Of a stretch of DNA of 64,000 nucleotides, positions 17,346 through 25,340 are shown piece by piece. Within the stretch, counting starts at the first letter, position 1, and every line of letters begins with the position of its first letter. The position numbers and the translations under genes were made by a program. Location: the NCBI GenBank assembly GCA_012517315.1, contig JAAYVE010000040.1:1-64000 (forward strand), in the 5' to 3' direction. This DNA is from Deltaproteobacteria bacterium (GTDB taxonomy: Bacteria > Desulfobacterota > Syntrophobacteria > Syntrophobacterales > Syntrophobacteraceae). Below the pieces are notes generated by a model. It worked only from the letters and a program-made list of their open reading frames with translations. It had not been told where the DNA came from and did not search any database.

Positions 17346-18503
17346 ATGAAGATTGTCCTGAAAGGTGAGAAGGGTTTGAAGATCGGTCCTGCCCAGGGGC
17401 ATCCTTCGGAGCCATCGGAGGTGCATGAAACGGGGCCTCCTGGGGGGGAAGGGATCCTGAGGGCAAATCTTCGCCTGGTGGCCTGGGAGGTCACACGCAC
17501 CTGCAATCTAGCGTGCATCCACTGCAGGGCTGCCGCTCTTGATCGCCCTTATCCCGGAGAGTTGGCCACAGAAGAGTGCTTCAAGCTCCTCGACGACATC
17601 GCTTCCGTGGGAAAGCCCATCATCATTCTCACGGGGGGGGAACCGCTTCTGCGCCCGGATATATTCGAAATCGCCGCCTACGGAAACGGGAAAGGCTTCC
17701 GCATGACCATGGCGGTCAACGGGACGCTTCTCACGTCCGAGAAGGCAGAGCGGATGATCGATGCCGGGATTCAGCGGATCAGCATCAGCATTGACGGGGC
17801 CGGTGTGGAATCCCACGATGCGTTTCGCCGCATGCCGGGGGCCTATGAGGGAGCGCTTCACGGTATCCGGAACGCTAGGCAGGCCGGGCTCGATTTCCAG
17901 ATCAATACCACCATCACGCAGCAGAATCTCCACGAACTTCCGGCAATCCAGGAGTTGGCCGTATCCCTCGGCGCCGTGGCCCATCACATCTTTCTTCTCG
18001 TACCCATGGGGAGAGGAAAGGAAATCAGCGAACAGGCCATCAGCGCACAGCAGTATGAAAAGACCCTCCACTGGTTCTATGAACAGAAGGACAAGGTACC
18101 GCTGCAGTTGAAGGCGACGTGCGCGCCACACTATTATCGCATCCTCCGCCAGAGAGCCAGGGAAGAAGGCAAGGAGGTGACCATGCACACCTTCGGCCTC
18201 GATGCCATGACCCGCGGCTGCCTCGGGGGCACCGGCTTCGTCTTTGTGTCCCATGTCGGCCAGGTGCAGCCCTGCGGCTACCTGGAAATCAACTGCGGCA
18301 ATGTCCGTGAAACGCACTTCAAAGAAATTTGGGAGAACTCCCAGGTGTTCAAAAACCTCAGGGATTCCAAGAAATATGAAGGAAAATGCGGACGCTGCGA
18401 GTACATTCGCGTTTGCGGTGGATGCCGCGCAAGGGCCTACGAAAGCACAGGGAATTACCTTGCCCCTGAGCCTCTTTGTCTCCATGAGCCCAAGAGCTCG
18501 TGA
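17346..18503 (+). CDS. ahbD: AhbD, Fe-coproporphyrin III oxidative decarboxylase / haem synthase (radical SAM)
   Basis: The last step of the alternative haem pathway: radical SAM decarboxylation of two propionates of Fe-coproporphyrin III to vinyl groups, giving protohaem. In the 385-residue protein the CNLACIHC cluster motif lies near residue 51, followed by TGGEPLLRPD. The C-terminal part carries the auxiliary-cluster cysteines (CGYLEINCG, CGRCEYIRVCGGCRA and a final C). It begins 35 bases after hemB. Together with ahbC it indicates that this organism makes haem from siroheme. The earlier decarboxylase ahbAB is not in the window. Confidence 0.9.
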   Translation: MKIVLKGEKGLKIGPAQGHPSEPSEVHETGPPGGEGILRANLRLVAWEVTRTCNLACIHCRAAALDRPYPGELATEECFKLLDDIASVGKPIIILTGGEPLLRPDIFEIAAYGNGKGFRMTMAVNGTLLTSEKAERMIDAGIQRISISIDGAGVESHDAFRRMPGAYEGALHGIRNARQAGLDFQINTTITQQNLHELPAIQELAVSLGAVAHHIFLLVPMGRGKEISEQAISAQQYEKTLHWFYEQKDKVPLQLKATCAPHYYRILRQRAREEGKEVTMHTFGLDAMTRGCLGGTGFVFVSHVGQVQPCGYLEINCGNVRETHFKEIWENSQVFKNLRDSKKYEGKCGRCEYIRVCGGCRARAYESTGNYLAPEPLCLHEPKSS

Positions 18504-18528
18504 AAACGACCCTGCCATTTTTTAAAAG

Positions 18529-19674
18529 TTAACGTTTTTCGGGCTCGTCGGCACCGGGTGCATCCTCTCCGAATGATCCCTTCCCATCCCCTCCCTTTTC
18601 AGGAGCCACAACCAAGGCAGGCGTCTTTGCGTCCTGGGCATTGACCAGCAAGACAGTGACCTGCTGCGGAGCAGCTGAAGGCACGTCGGTTTCGATACCC
18701 AGAGAAATCTGCTGCCTTGCCCCCGGCCTGATGTTTTCCAGGACGGGCGAGATCTCCAGAGTGTAGCCCTGGTCCTTGGGTAGAGGCTGCTGGGTGACGC
18801 GGATGAGGTTTGAGTCATAGGAAAGCTTGGTGATTTGGAACGGCTTGCCGCGGTTGTTGATCACCCGGACCGTCTGCATGCGCAAAGGTTGCTGGGCGGC
18901 GAGTTTACCCACCAGCACCGTCGGTGGCTTGACGGCGATCTCACCCTCCAGGGAACCGATGACGCGGACAACAATCTCGGGTTTGCGGGGGTGATCAGTG
19001 AAGCATTTGATGAAGCCGGTGTAGCTCCCATGCTCCACCTGGTTGGCGATCTTGAGGCGATAGTGCTTTCCTTCTTCGATGGTCTGTAGTTGGTGCGAGA
19101 CATTGCCGCCCAGAGTGCTCTCTACCCGACGGATGTGGAAAGGCTCAGACGTGGTCACCATGTCCACTGTCTGCTCACCCATCTGGCCGGCCAAACCTCG
19201 GAAGGAAACCACGTTTCCGGGGCGCACCTCGACAAGCTGCTTCACGTTGGCCTGCAGGGTGAGCTTAACCAGGGGATTCCGAGGATCGTCCGTCAGAACC
19301 GTGGAAGTCTTCCGAACGGGTCCGCTGTAATTCTTCAGGTTCACCTTGATCGCAATCTTGCCCTCGCCTCCAGGAGGGATCGCCCGGTCAAACTCGGCGA
19401 CGGCGCAGCCTCAGCCCGGACGGACTTCGCGGATGTTCAGGACCGCCTTTCCCGTGTTTCTGACCGTGAATTCGTGGACGACTTCGGCGCCTTCCAGGAC
19501 TTCACCAAAATGGTGGTTCGGGTCCGGTACCTGGATGGAGGGTGTGTCCGGGTAGACCGCCCCCTGAGAGGGGGGTGCTTGGGGGTCAGGCGTCGAACAC
19601 TCCACGGTGCCGCTCAAGGCGACGAAGGAAACCGCTAATAAAAAGCACACGGTCTTGGCGAGAAACCGAGTCAT
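18529..19674 (-). CDS. DUF1573 protein with in-frame UGA: candidate selenoprotein
   Basis: Two minus-strand open frames in the same phase are separated by one UGA (19413-19411). Read through, they form one 381-residue protein. The start ATG at 19674 has GAAGG six bases upstream, followed by a signal peptide. The first part is a typical DUF1573 domain (HHFGEVLEG, HEFTVRNTGKAVLNI) and the UGA falls in VRPG-U-GC. Family members usually carry Cys at this place (CGC), so UGA replaces a conserved Cys. After it the domain continues (VAEFDRAIPPGGEGKIAIKV, then STVLTDDPRNP) with no loss of phase. A stem (19401-19396 with 19384-19379) with an 11-base loop starting in G begins 10 bases after the UGA, as expected for a bacterial SECIS. 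The protein is probably periplasmic; its function is unknown. The alternative is a nonsense mutation. Confidence 0.78.
19379..19401 (-). promoter_or_regulatory. Candidate bacterial SECIS hairpin
   Basis: On the minus strand GTCGCC (19401-19396) pairs with GGCGAT (19384-19379), five Watson-Crick pairs and one G-U. The loop is GAGTTTGACCG, with G in the first position. The loop begins 15 bases after the UGA, close to the 16-37 range described for bacterial SECIS elements. The stem is short, so this is suggestive only. Confidence 0.45.
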
Positions 19675-19826
19675 GAACATCCTTCTCTCTTACCCTATCT
19701 CTTGGAAACACAATGGAAACACCGTCCTGACGCATCTTTCGGTTTTGGTTGGCCTTGCATAACGTTTGATCATCAAAAGGTCAAGGTGAAACACCGATGT
19801 GAGATCGGCAGGTGCGCAGCCCTTCT

Positions 19827-21086
19827 TCAACGAACCCTTGCGGTGCTTCCATTCCGGGTGATCAACTCCCCTGCCGACAGGACGGCGACTCCTTCGTCCC
19901 GAAAGCGATTCGCTTCCTGTGTCAGCACCTTGAGCGTGACATCATAAGGGTGGCCGATAGCGACGGCTTTGCCTTCGGTTCGCGCCTTCCGGATGAGGGT
20001 CGCGATCTGAGACCGAACGAAGTCCTCGGTAGGGACGTGGTCCAAAAAGATGTCCCTCTTGGCGGTGGGGACCTGGAGTTCCTCCGCCAGGGCCAGCCCC
20101 ACGCTCCTGGGGCTTGTGGAACTGTCCAGGAAGTACAGCCCCTTCTCTTTCAGCTCTCTCAAAAAGACGTGCATGCCATGTCGGTCTTCAGTGAATCGGG
20201 ATCCCATGTGATTGTTCACACCGGTGAAGTGAGGGCTGACTTCGAGAGCGCTGCTGATCGCCTTTTTCAGGAGTTCATGGGACATGGAGGTGAGAAGAGC
20301 GCCTTTACCCGGGTTCTTCATGGGATAACCCTGAGGTTGCATGGGCAGGTGCAGGATGACTTCGTGGTGGTGGGAATATGCGAGTTCGGCAATTTCGCGG
20401 CTGTACTTCTGGTGGGGCAGGATGGAAAAAGTCAAGGGAAGAGGGATTTTCAGGAACTTCTTAGCCACCTCCAGATCCAGGCCGAAATCGTCGATGACAA
20501 TGGCGATCTTTGCCAGGTAAGGAGAGATGGGGGGTGGAGGGGGTTGAGGAAGGGGGGGCTTGGTCAGAACACCCGAATGGTCGTGAAGGGACACGACCTG
20601 TTCTTTCTCCTCCTGTGGGGCGGGCCTTGGGGGAGGCGGCGATGCCTCTTCATGTGCCGCTGTTTCCGGCGGCGGTTGCGGTCGCCTCGCGGGAGATGGG
20701 ATTGTGGCCTCCCCCGCGGGGGTAGAGCGGGCGAGAGGCAAAGTTACCGGGGGATCGGCTGAAGCCTTCTTTTGAGGTTCGGCGGTTTTGCCCGTTTTCC
20801 CCTTCGACTGGGCGGCAGGAGGTTGAGACTTGGACGGGGCGGTTCCCTCGGGGCCGACTCCCCAGTAGATCAAGCCGGCCAGCAAGACGACGGCAAGAAC
20901 CCACGCGGAGAGAAGGGGGAGAGAGTGACCCGCTTTCATACTCTTCCGGAGGAGCTTGGCCGACCGTGATGTGTCGTCTTGTTTTTTGCCCCGGGGGCGA
21001 GCTCCGCGATTCTTTTCGGAGGACGCCCCGCGCCCCTGGGGGGAGGATGCCCCGCCTTTCTTCCCTGTGCCCACCTTGGCCGGCAT
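19827..21086 (-). CDS. Divergent polysaccharide deacetylase family protein (YibQ-like)
   Basis: A 419-residue protein with a basic cytoplasmic N-terminus, one transmembrane helix (about 57-77), a long Pro/Ala/Lys-rich linker (about 80-185) and a periplasmic domain of the divergent polysaccharide deacetylase family. Domain landmarks are IAIVIDDFGLDLEVAKKFL, LTFSILPHQKYSREIAELA, EVILHLPMQP and GVNNHMGSRFT, then a final AIGHPYDVTL. GGAAGAG precedes the start. It follows a C-terminal processing protease gene by 21 bases on the same strand, a pairing seen repeatedly with cell-division and envelope genes (ctp, yibQ, envC). The enzymatic activity of the family is not established. Confidence 0.85.
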   Translation of the reverse strand: MPAKVGTGKKGGASSPQGRGASSEKNRGARPRGKKQDDTSRSAKLLRKSMKAGHSLPLLSAWVLAVVLLAGLIYWGVGPEGTAPSKSQPPAAQSKGKTGKTAEPQKKASADPPVTLPLARSTPAGEATIPSPARRPQPPPETAAHEEASPPPPRPAPQEEKEQVVSLHDHSGVLTKPPLPQPPPPPISPYLAKIAIVIDDFGLDLEVAKKFLKIPLPLTFSILPHQKYSREIAELAYSHHHEVILHLPMQPQGYPMKNPGKGALLTSMSHELLKKAISSALEVSPHFTGVNNHMGSRFTEDRHGMHVFLRELKEKGLYFLDSSTSPRSVGLALAEELQVPTAKRDIFLDHVPTEDFVRSQIATLIRKARTEGKAVAIGHPYDVTLKVLTQEANRFRDEGVAVLSAGELITRNGSTARVR

Positions 21087-21107
21087 CGGAATGATGCTCT
21101 TCCAGAA

Positions 21108-22427
21108 CTACCTGAAATTCATCTGGGCCATGATCTTGTAACTCTTGAGCAGGTCGAGGGCTCTCCTGAGCTGATTGTCCTGCTCGATCATCTTCTGTGT
21201 CTCAGCGGCGAGATTCTCCTGTTTGGACGGGGGGGACTCGGGTTTACTGTTTTCCATGTGCCTGGGAAGATCCTTTTCCCGAATACGGCGTCCTTGGTCG
21301 GGGTTTTCGTCTTCCTCCTCCTTGGGTGGATTCTCCCGTTTCACCACGATGTCCGGTTCGATTCCCTTGGCCTGAATGGAGCGGCCCGAGGGAGTGTAAT
21401 AAAGAGAAGTGGTGAGTCGAATCGCCGATCCGTCGTTCAATGGAATCACTGTCTGGACGGAGCCCTTGCCGAAAGTGGGTTCCCCCAAGATCACGGCCCG
21501 CTTGTGATCCTGGAGGGCGCCGGCGACGATCTCCGACGCGCTGGCGCTTCCTGAATTGACCAGGACCACAATGGGGTAGCTGCGAGGTTTGCTGTTCTTG
21601 TGAGCCTCAAAGCGCATCTTCTGGCTTTCCAGCCGGCCACCGGTATATACAATGAGGCCGCTGTCCAGGAATTCGTCCGATACCTCGACCGCCTGGTCCA
21701 GCAGTCCGCCGGGGTCGTTGCGCAGGTCCAGCACCAGGCCGAGCAGGGGATGATTCTCACTTTCCAGCTGGTCCAGGGCCTTTTTCAGGTCGGCCGAAGT
21801 GCCGCTTTGAAAACTGGAAATCCTGATGTATCCGTATCCGGGGTCCAATGTCCTCATGCGAACACTCTGGATGGAGATGATGTCTCGGATGAGTTCGAAT
21901 TCCAGCGGCTTGCGTTCCCCCTTGCGGATGATGGTAAGTTTCACCCTGGTCCCCTTGGGTCCCCGCATCTTCTGCACCGCCTCCATGAGGGACATATCCT
22001 GTGTCGGCTGATCGTCGATCTTGATGATCTGGTCGTTGGAATGGATGCCCGCTTTGTCCGCCGGCGTTCCTTCCAGGGGAGAGACCACGGTGAGGACACC
22101 GTCACGGAGGGTGATCTCGATGCCGAGCCCTCCAAACTTGCCTTTCGTTTCTATTTGCAGTTCCTTGTAGTCTTCCGGCTTAAGAAAGGATGAATGGGGG
22201 TCCAGTTCCCGGAGCATTCCGTTGATGGCCCCATGAATCATTTTCTTGGCTTCGACCTTTTCAACGTAATTGTCCTCGACAATGTTCAGCACATCGCTGA
22301 AAAGTCTCAGTTGCTGATATATGTCCGGGTTTTCCTGACCGGTCTTGGCGCGCAGGGTGGACCAGCCCGCGAGCAATGCCACGAGTCCGAGCAGCAGGAT
22401 AAACAGCGTCTTCTTGTTTCTTCGCAT
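21108..22427 (-). CDS. S41 C-terminal processing protease
   Basis: Periplasmic serine protease of the CtpA/Prc type, 439 residues. The start at 22427 follows GAGG. A signal anchor (LFILLLGLVALLAGW) is followed by the N-terminal helical part and a PDZ domain (about 95-175, GGLGIEITLRDGVLTV). The S41 catalytic core then shows LRNDPGGLL, the nucleophile serine in NSGSASASEIVAG and the lysine in FGKGSVQT. The charged tail (about 365-425) is longer than usual. It probably trims exported proteins or regulates peptidoglycan hydrolases, and is likely cotranscribed with the deacetylase gene downstream. Confidence 0.9.
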   Translation of the reverse strand: MRRNKKTLFILLLGLVALLAGWSTLRAKTGQENPDIYQQLRLFSDVLNIVEDNYVEKVEAKKMIHGAINGMLRELDPHSSFLKPEDYKELQIETKGKFGGLGIEITLRDGVLTVVSPLEGTPADKAGIHSNDQIIKIDDQPTQDMSLMEAVQKMRGPKGTRVKLTIIRKGERKPLEFELIRDIISIQSVRMRTLDPGYGYIRISSFQSGTSADLKKALDQLESENHPLLGLVLDLRNDPGGLLDQAVEVSDEFLDSGLIVYTGGRLESQKMRFEAHKNSKPRSYPIVVLVNSGSASASEIVAGALQDHKRAVILGEPTFGKGSVQTVIPLNDGSAIRLTTSLYYTPSGRSIQAKGIEPDIVVKRENPPKEEEDENPDQGRRIREKDLPRHMENSKPESPPSKQENLAAETQKMIEQDNQLRRALDLLKSYKIMAQMNFR

Positions 22428-22669
22428 GGGAAATCCTCACTCTTTGATGACCTTTTCTCAACCTGGATTGCAAGGGATCGGCCGCCTGCGGACCATTCCG
22501 ATCCGGAAATTGCCCTGGAGTTTTCTTCCTGATCATTGATTACTGCCGTGACCGGCGCGCGTCCAATCGGGCCTTTTCTTCGCATCCCTCGAGACGTTCA
22601 CCTGTTCCGATAATATTCGGATTGTCCAATGGAGGTGCGAGGGCTGGTGTAGGACGGCATCACGATTAT

Positions 22670-22675
22670 ACAATA
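22670..22675 (-). promoter_or_regulatory. Possible -10 box for the protease-deacetylase unit
   Basis: A perfect TATAAT on the minus strand (22675-22670) lies about 245 bases upstream of the protease start. The -35 side is weak (TGGTCA with 16 bases between), so this is a low-confidence promoter. Confidence 0.25.
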
Positions 22676-22710
22676 TTCCATAACAATGACCATGTGTTCT
22701 TGTATCGCGC

Positions 22711-22742
22711 AAAAAAAAAGCAATCACCAATCACTTTGCTTT
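22711..22742 (-). terminator. Rho-independent terminator after ftsX
   Basis: On the minus strand AAAGCAA (22742-22736) pairs with TTGCTTT (22723-22717), with a 12-base loop, and the right arm continues into a run of nine T. It lies 40 bases after the ftsX stop. Confidence 0.75.
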
Positions 22743-22783
22743 CGGCCGGCCAAGTGATCGTCCGCTTGACGCGCAGGTGGAAC

Positions 22784-23686
22784 TCAGTCCCAGAATCTCA
22801 CGGGCTTCGAGTAAGACAGCCTGCACCCCAAGAGGCACAAGAACGTCGACCAGCAAAGGATCACTCCCATGAAAAGGCCAATACGGCCCCATTCCCGGAG
22901 AAATATCCATGGTTTCAGCTGAAAATGCGGAACTTCCACCTGCCACAGGAGGAACAAAACGGTCCCAAGGCACAGAATGGAAGCGAAAATGGCCAGGGCG
23001 AGGGCTTGCAGGTATGACGGAAGGCGGACCTGAAAGGGGGTCGCTCCCAGGAGTTCCGCCACTTCCCGTTCCTCACGGCGGATGGAGGCGTCCAAGCGGC
23101 AAAAAAGAGAGGAAACGATGAGGCAGATCAGGGAAAAAGCCCCCCCGGCAGTCACCGTCATCCATTTGGAGAAAGACTGGGCGTATTCCAGTCTCTCTCG
23201 GAGGGTGCTCCAACCGATCACTTCGGCCACGCCTGAAAGTCCTGCCAATTTCGAAGCAAGCGCCTCAAAATCTGCATCGGAATCTCCGTCGTTGGCAAAA
23301 AACACTTCCACGCGAGTCGGAGCCTCCCCTGTCCGGACTCCCGGGATCCACCAAGGCCAGGAAACCGGGTTGAGCATCTCGGTACGGCTTCCGCCCCGAT
23401 TCTCGCAGAACGCATGGACTCTCGCCACGCCAGGCCACTGCGTCAGTTGGGACACGAGCCTTTCCTGATCCCCGTAACCGGCTTTTTCATGGAGAACGAT
23501 CCATGCCTTGGGGCGGGAAATGGCCTGGGAATAGTGAAAGCGGAAACTCTCCAACAGAAGCCATGAGCACGCCAGAAAGAGAAGGCAAAGGGCGATGGAG
23601 AGGAGGGAAAAAAGGACGGCCGAGGAGTTCCTTCTCATGGCCTGGACAGCCAGTAGGGAAGCGTTTCGCACAAACGGCCACGTCAT
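22784..23686 (-). CDS. ftsX: FtsX-like cell-division ABC permease
   Basis: A 300-residue membrane protein with the FtsX layout: a first transmembrane helix (about 25-47), a periplasmic domain of about 120 residues, then three C-terminal helices (about 172-195, 228-250, 265-290). EREVAELLGATPFQVRLP is the coupling segment. It partners the adjacent FtsE ATPase to activate cell-wall hydrolases at the septum. Its ATG overlaps the ftsE stop (ATGA), so the two are translationally coupled. Sequence conservation in the family is low; the call rests on topology and the ftsE neighbour. Confidence 0.82.
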   Translation of the reverse strand: MTWPFVRNASLLAVQAMRRNSSAVLFSLLSIALCLLFLACSWLLLESFRFHYSQAISRPKAWIVLHEKAGYGDQERLVSQLTQWPGVARVHAFCENRGGSRTEMLNPVSWPWWIPGVRTGEAPTRVEVFFANDGDSDADFEALASKLAGLSGVAEVIGWSTLRERLEYAQSFSKWMTVTAGGAFSLICLIVSSLFCRLDASIRREEREVAELLGATPFQVRLPSYLQALALAIFASILCLGTVLFLLWQVEVPHFQLKPWIFLREWGRIGLFMGVILCWSTFLCLLGCRLSYSKPVRFWD

Positions 23687-24438
23687 GTGCCCATACCCGC
23701 TGCTTTGTTGGCGGTGCCTCGAAGCAGAGAAGGGCCCACTTCCAGGACGCGGCCACCGGTGAGCCGCAGGGTGCGTGGGGCATTGATGAGCTCAGCCACC
23801 TTGGGTTCGCGGGTGAAAACGACGATGGTGGTCCCTTTCAAATTGACGGATTTCAGGTGCTCCACAACCTTCAAAGTATGAGATTCATCCAAATGCGCCG
23901 AAGGTTCATCCCCCAGGAGAAGGAGGGGGGCATGAGCCGTTGCCCTCCCGACGGCCACGAGTTGCTGTTCACACCGGGAGAGTTCGCCGCACCTCAGGGA
24001 GGCTTTCTGCTCCAATCCGAGGGCAGTCAAAGACTGCATGGTCTTCCGGTGGATCAGGGCCCTGGAACTCTCAGCGAGCAGCAAGGGGAACGAGACATTT
24101 TCATAGACTGTCCTGGCCGGCATCAACTTGAGATCCTCAAAGACAACGCCCACCTGTTTGCGGAAAGAGGGCGCCTCGCGGGGAGCCAGTTTCGAAGGAT
24201 CTGCACCTCCCACGATGACCCGGCCTTCATCGGGGCTTTCCAGACCCAGAAGGAGCCTCAACAAGGTGGTCTTTCCACTCCCCATCTCGCCCACGACGCA
24301 AACCAACTCTCCCCTGAAAAGCTCTAATTGAAGGCCGCTCAGCAAATGTTTGCCGTTGTGGCCCAGCTTTTCCAGATGAAGACACTGCACATGGGGGATG
24401 GGATGGGACCGACGGGATGCTTCGCCTGGCAATTCCAT
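23683..24438 (-). CDS. ftsE: FtsE-like ABC transporter ATPase
   Basis: A 251-residue ATPase. Walker A is GEMGSGKTT (about 50-58), the Q-loop region is QVGVVFEDLKLMPARTVYENV, and Walker B is LLLLGDEPSAHLD. The ABC signature reads LSRCEQQ instead of the usual LSGGEQQ, so the two glycines that contact ATP are replaced by Arg and Cys. This is unusual and may weaken ATP hydrolysis. The neighbour ftsX supports the FtsE assignment. The first ~17 residues are not typical of FtsE, and a later start is possible. Confidence 0.83.
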   Translation of the reverse strand: MELPGEASRRSHPIPHVQCLHLEKLGHNGKHLLSGLQLELFRGELVCVVGEMGSGKTTLLRLLLGLESPDEGRVIVGGADPSKLAPREAPSFRKQVGVVFEDLKLMPARTVYENVSFPLLLAESSRALIHRKTMQSLTALGLEQKASLRCGELSRCEQQLVAVGRATAHAPLLLLGDEPSAHLDESHTLKVVEHLKSVNLKGTTIVVFTREPKVAELINAPRTLRLTGGRVLEVGPSLLRGTANKAAGMGT

Positions 24439-24676
24439 GGATTCGAAAGCGTTTTCCTGTTTTCTTGTTCCGCCGGGTGCGTGATTCCGCCCAAGTCACC
24501 CGGCTTGTCCGAATGGGACGGCCGGGAGTTCTGTCCCGGCATATCTCTAGAGTACCCGCCGGTTCTCTCGGTGCCGGGTTGCCCGTGTCTCAAAACGCAC
24601 GACGGATGGTCCAGCAGTTTTGCCACGGCGTGTGGTCGTCTTGCCGACGCCTTCTCCACGGAAGGTTCGACGGTTT

Positions 24677-25291
24677 CTAAGGCTTGGGGCGCTTCTGTGG
24701 GCGCTCCATTCCAGGCAGACCTGTCTTCCTGTAGCCGGCGGGAAGCTCAAAAAGGGAGTCCGGCAGGCCTTGCAGCTGAATGTTGCTCAGCTCGGTCTTC
24801 ATCCCGTAACCCTTTGCCCCCGAGTGTTCCGTCCTGATGGGAAATTTCAGATCTCTGGCTACCCACTGGGTCACGACCCCCAGGTCTCTGTCCTTGTAGA
24901 CGTATTGGTACTTGTCACAGAGGAAGCCGTTGATCGTTTCCGTGCCCAGATTCTTCTTATCGGCCATCTCCTGTGCAGCTCTGTCCAGATCCTCCAGGCT
25001 GGAATGCTCCATACCCGCCATCTCCATGTAGGTCTTGCTGTCGGGCAAGAGGATCCAAGTAACCCCCCTGTCCATCCGGTGGATTGTGATGGTCCTCCGG
25101 CCACCCTGGACCCCCTCACTGCGTATTTTGTCTCCCTTGACGTAGGTCTTGCCGGTGAAGGTGCCCTGGGGATGGCTGGACGTGGTGTCGGCGACGAACT
25201 CCGCCGCCGCACAAATGCCTGCAGTGTTCAGGAGGAGGAGGACAGACAGGCCAAAACACATGAAAGGGGCTCTACCTCGATGCTGTTCCAT
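24677..25291 (-). CDS. Secreted DUF4412-like protein
   Basis: A 204-residue exported protein. The start at 25291 (MEQHRGRAPFMCFG) is chosen because GAGGAG lies eight bases upstream and a signal peptide follows (cleavage near CAAAEF). The mature part is a beta-rich domain: KTYVKGDKIRSEG, ITIHRMDRGVTWILLPDSKTYMEM, then NGFLCDKYQYVYKDRDLGVVTQWV. This pattern (a salt-soluble domain that reports a substance through a lipid-binding-like fold) resembles the DUF4412 and LolA-like proteins. The function is unknown. It ends 49 bases before the CoA-transferase gene start region, which runs the same way. Confidence 0.65.
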   Translation of the reverse strand: MEQHRGRAPFMCFGLSVLLLLNTAGICAAAEFVADTTSSHPQGTFTGKTYVKGDKIRSEGVQGGRRTITIHRMDRGVTWILLPDSKTYMEMAGMEHSSLEDLDRAAQEMADKKNLGTETINGFLCDKYQYVYKDRDLGVVTQWVARDLKFPIRTEHSGAKGYGMKTELSNIQLQGLPDSLFELPAGYRKTGLPGMERPQKRPKP

Positions 25292-25340
25292 GGCATGATC
25301 TCCTCGGTGAACCGCATGGTCCAACCAAGCATCCCGGCGT

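Larger units (their letters stand above)
22428..22783. other. Intergenic region between ftsX and the protease gene
   Basis: A gap of 356 bases inside a minus-strand gene run. It holds the ftsX terminator and the possible -10 box described separately. In many bacteria an EnvC-type M23 peptidase gene lies between ftsX and the ctp gene; no trace of one is present here. Confidence 0.5.

Noticed and set aside
18529-19680. Calling the DUF1573 gene a pseudogene or two genes
   Set aside because: Only one stop (UGA) interrupts it, the phase is kept, and it replaces a conserved Cys. Other stops or frameshifts would be expected in a decaying gene.
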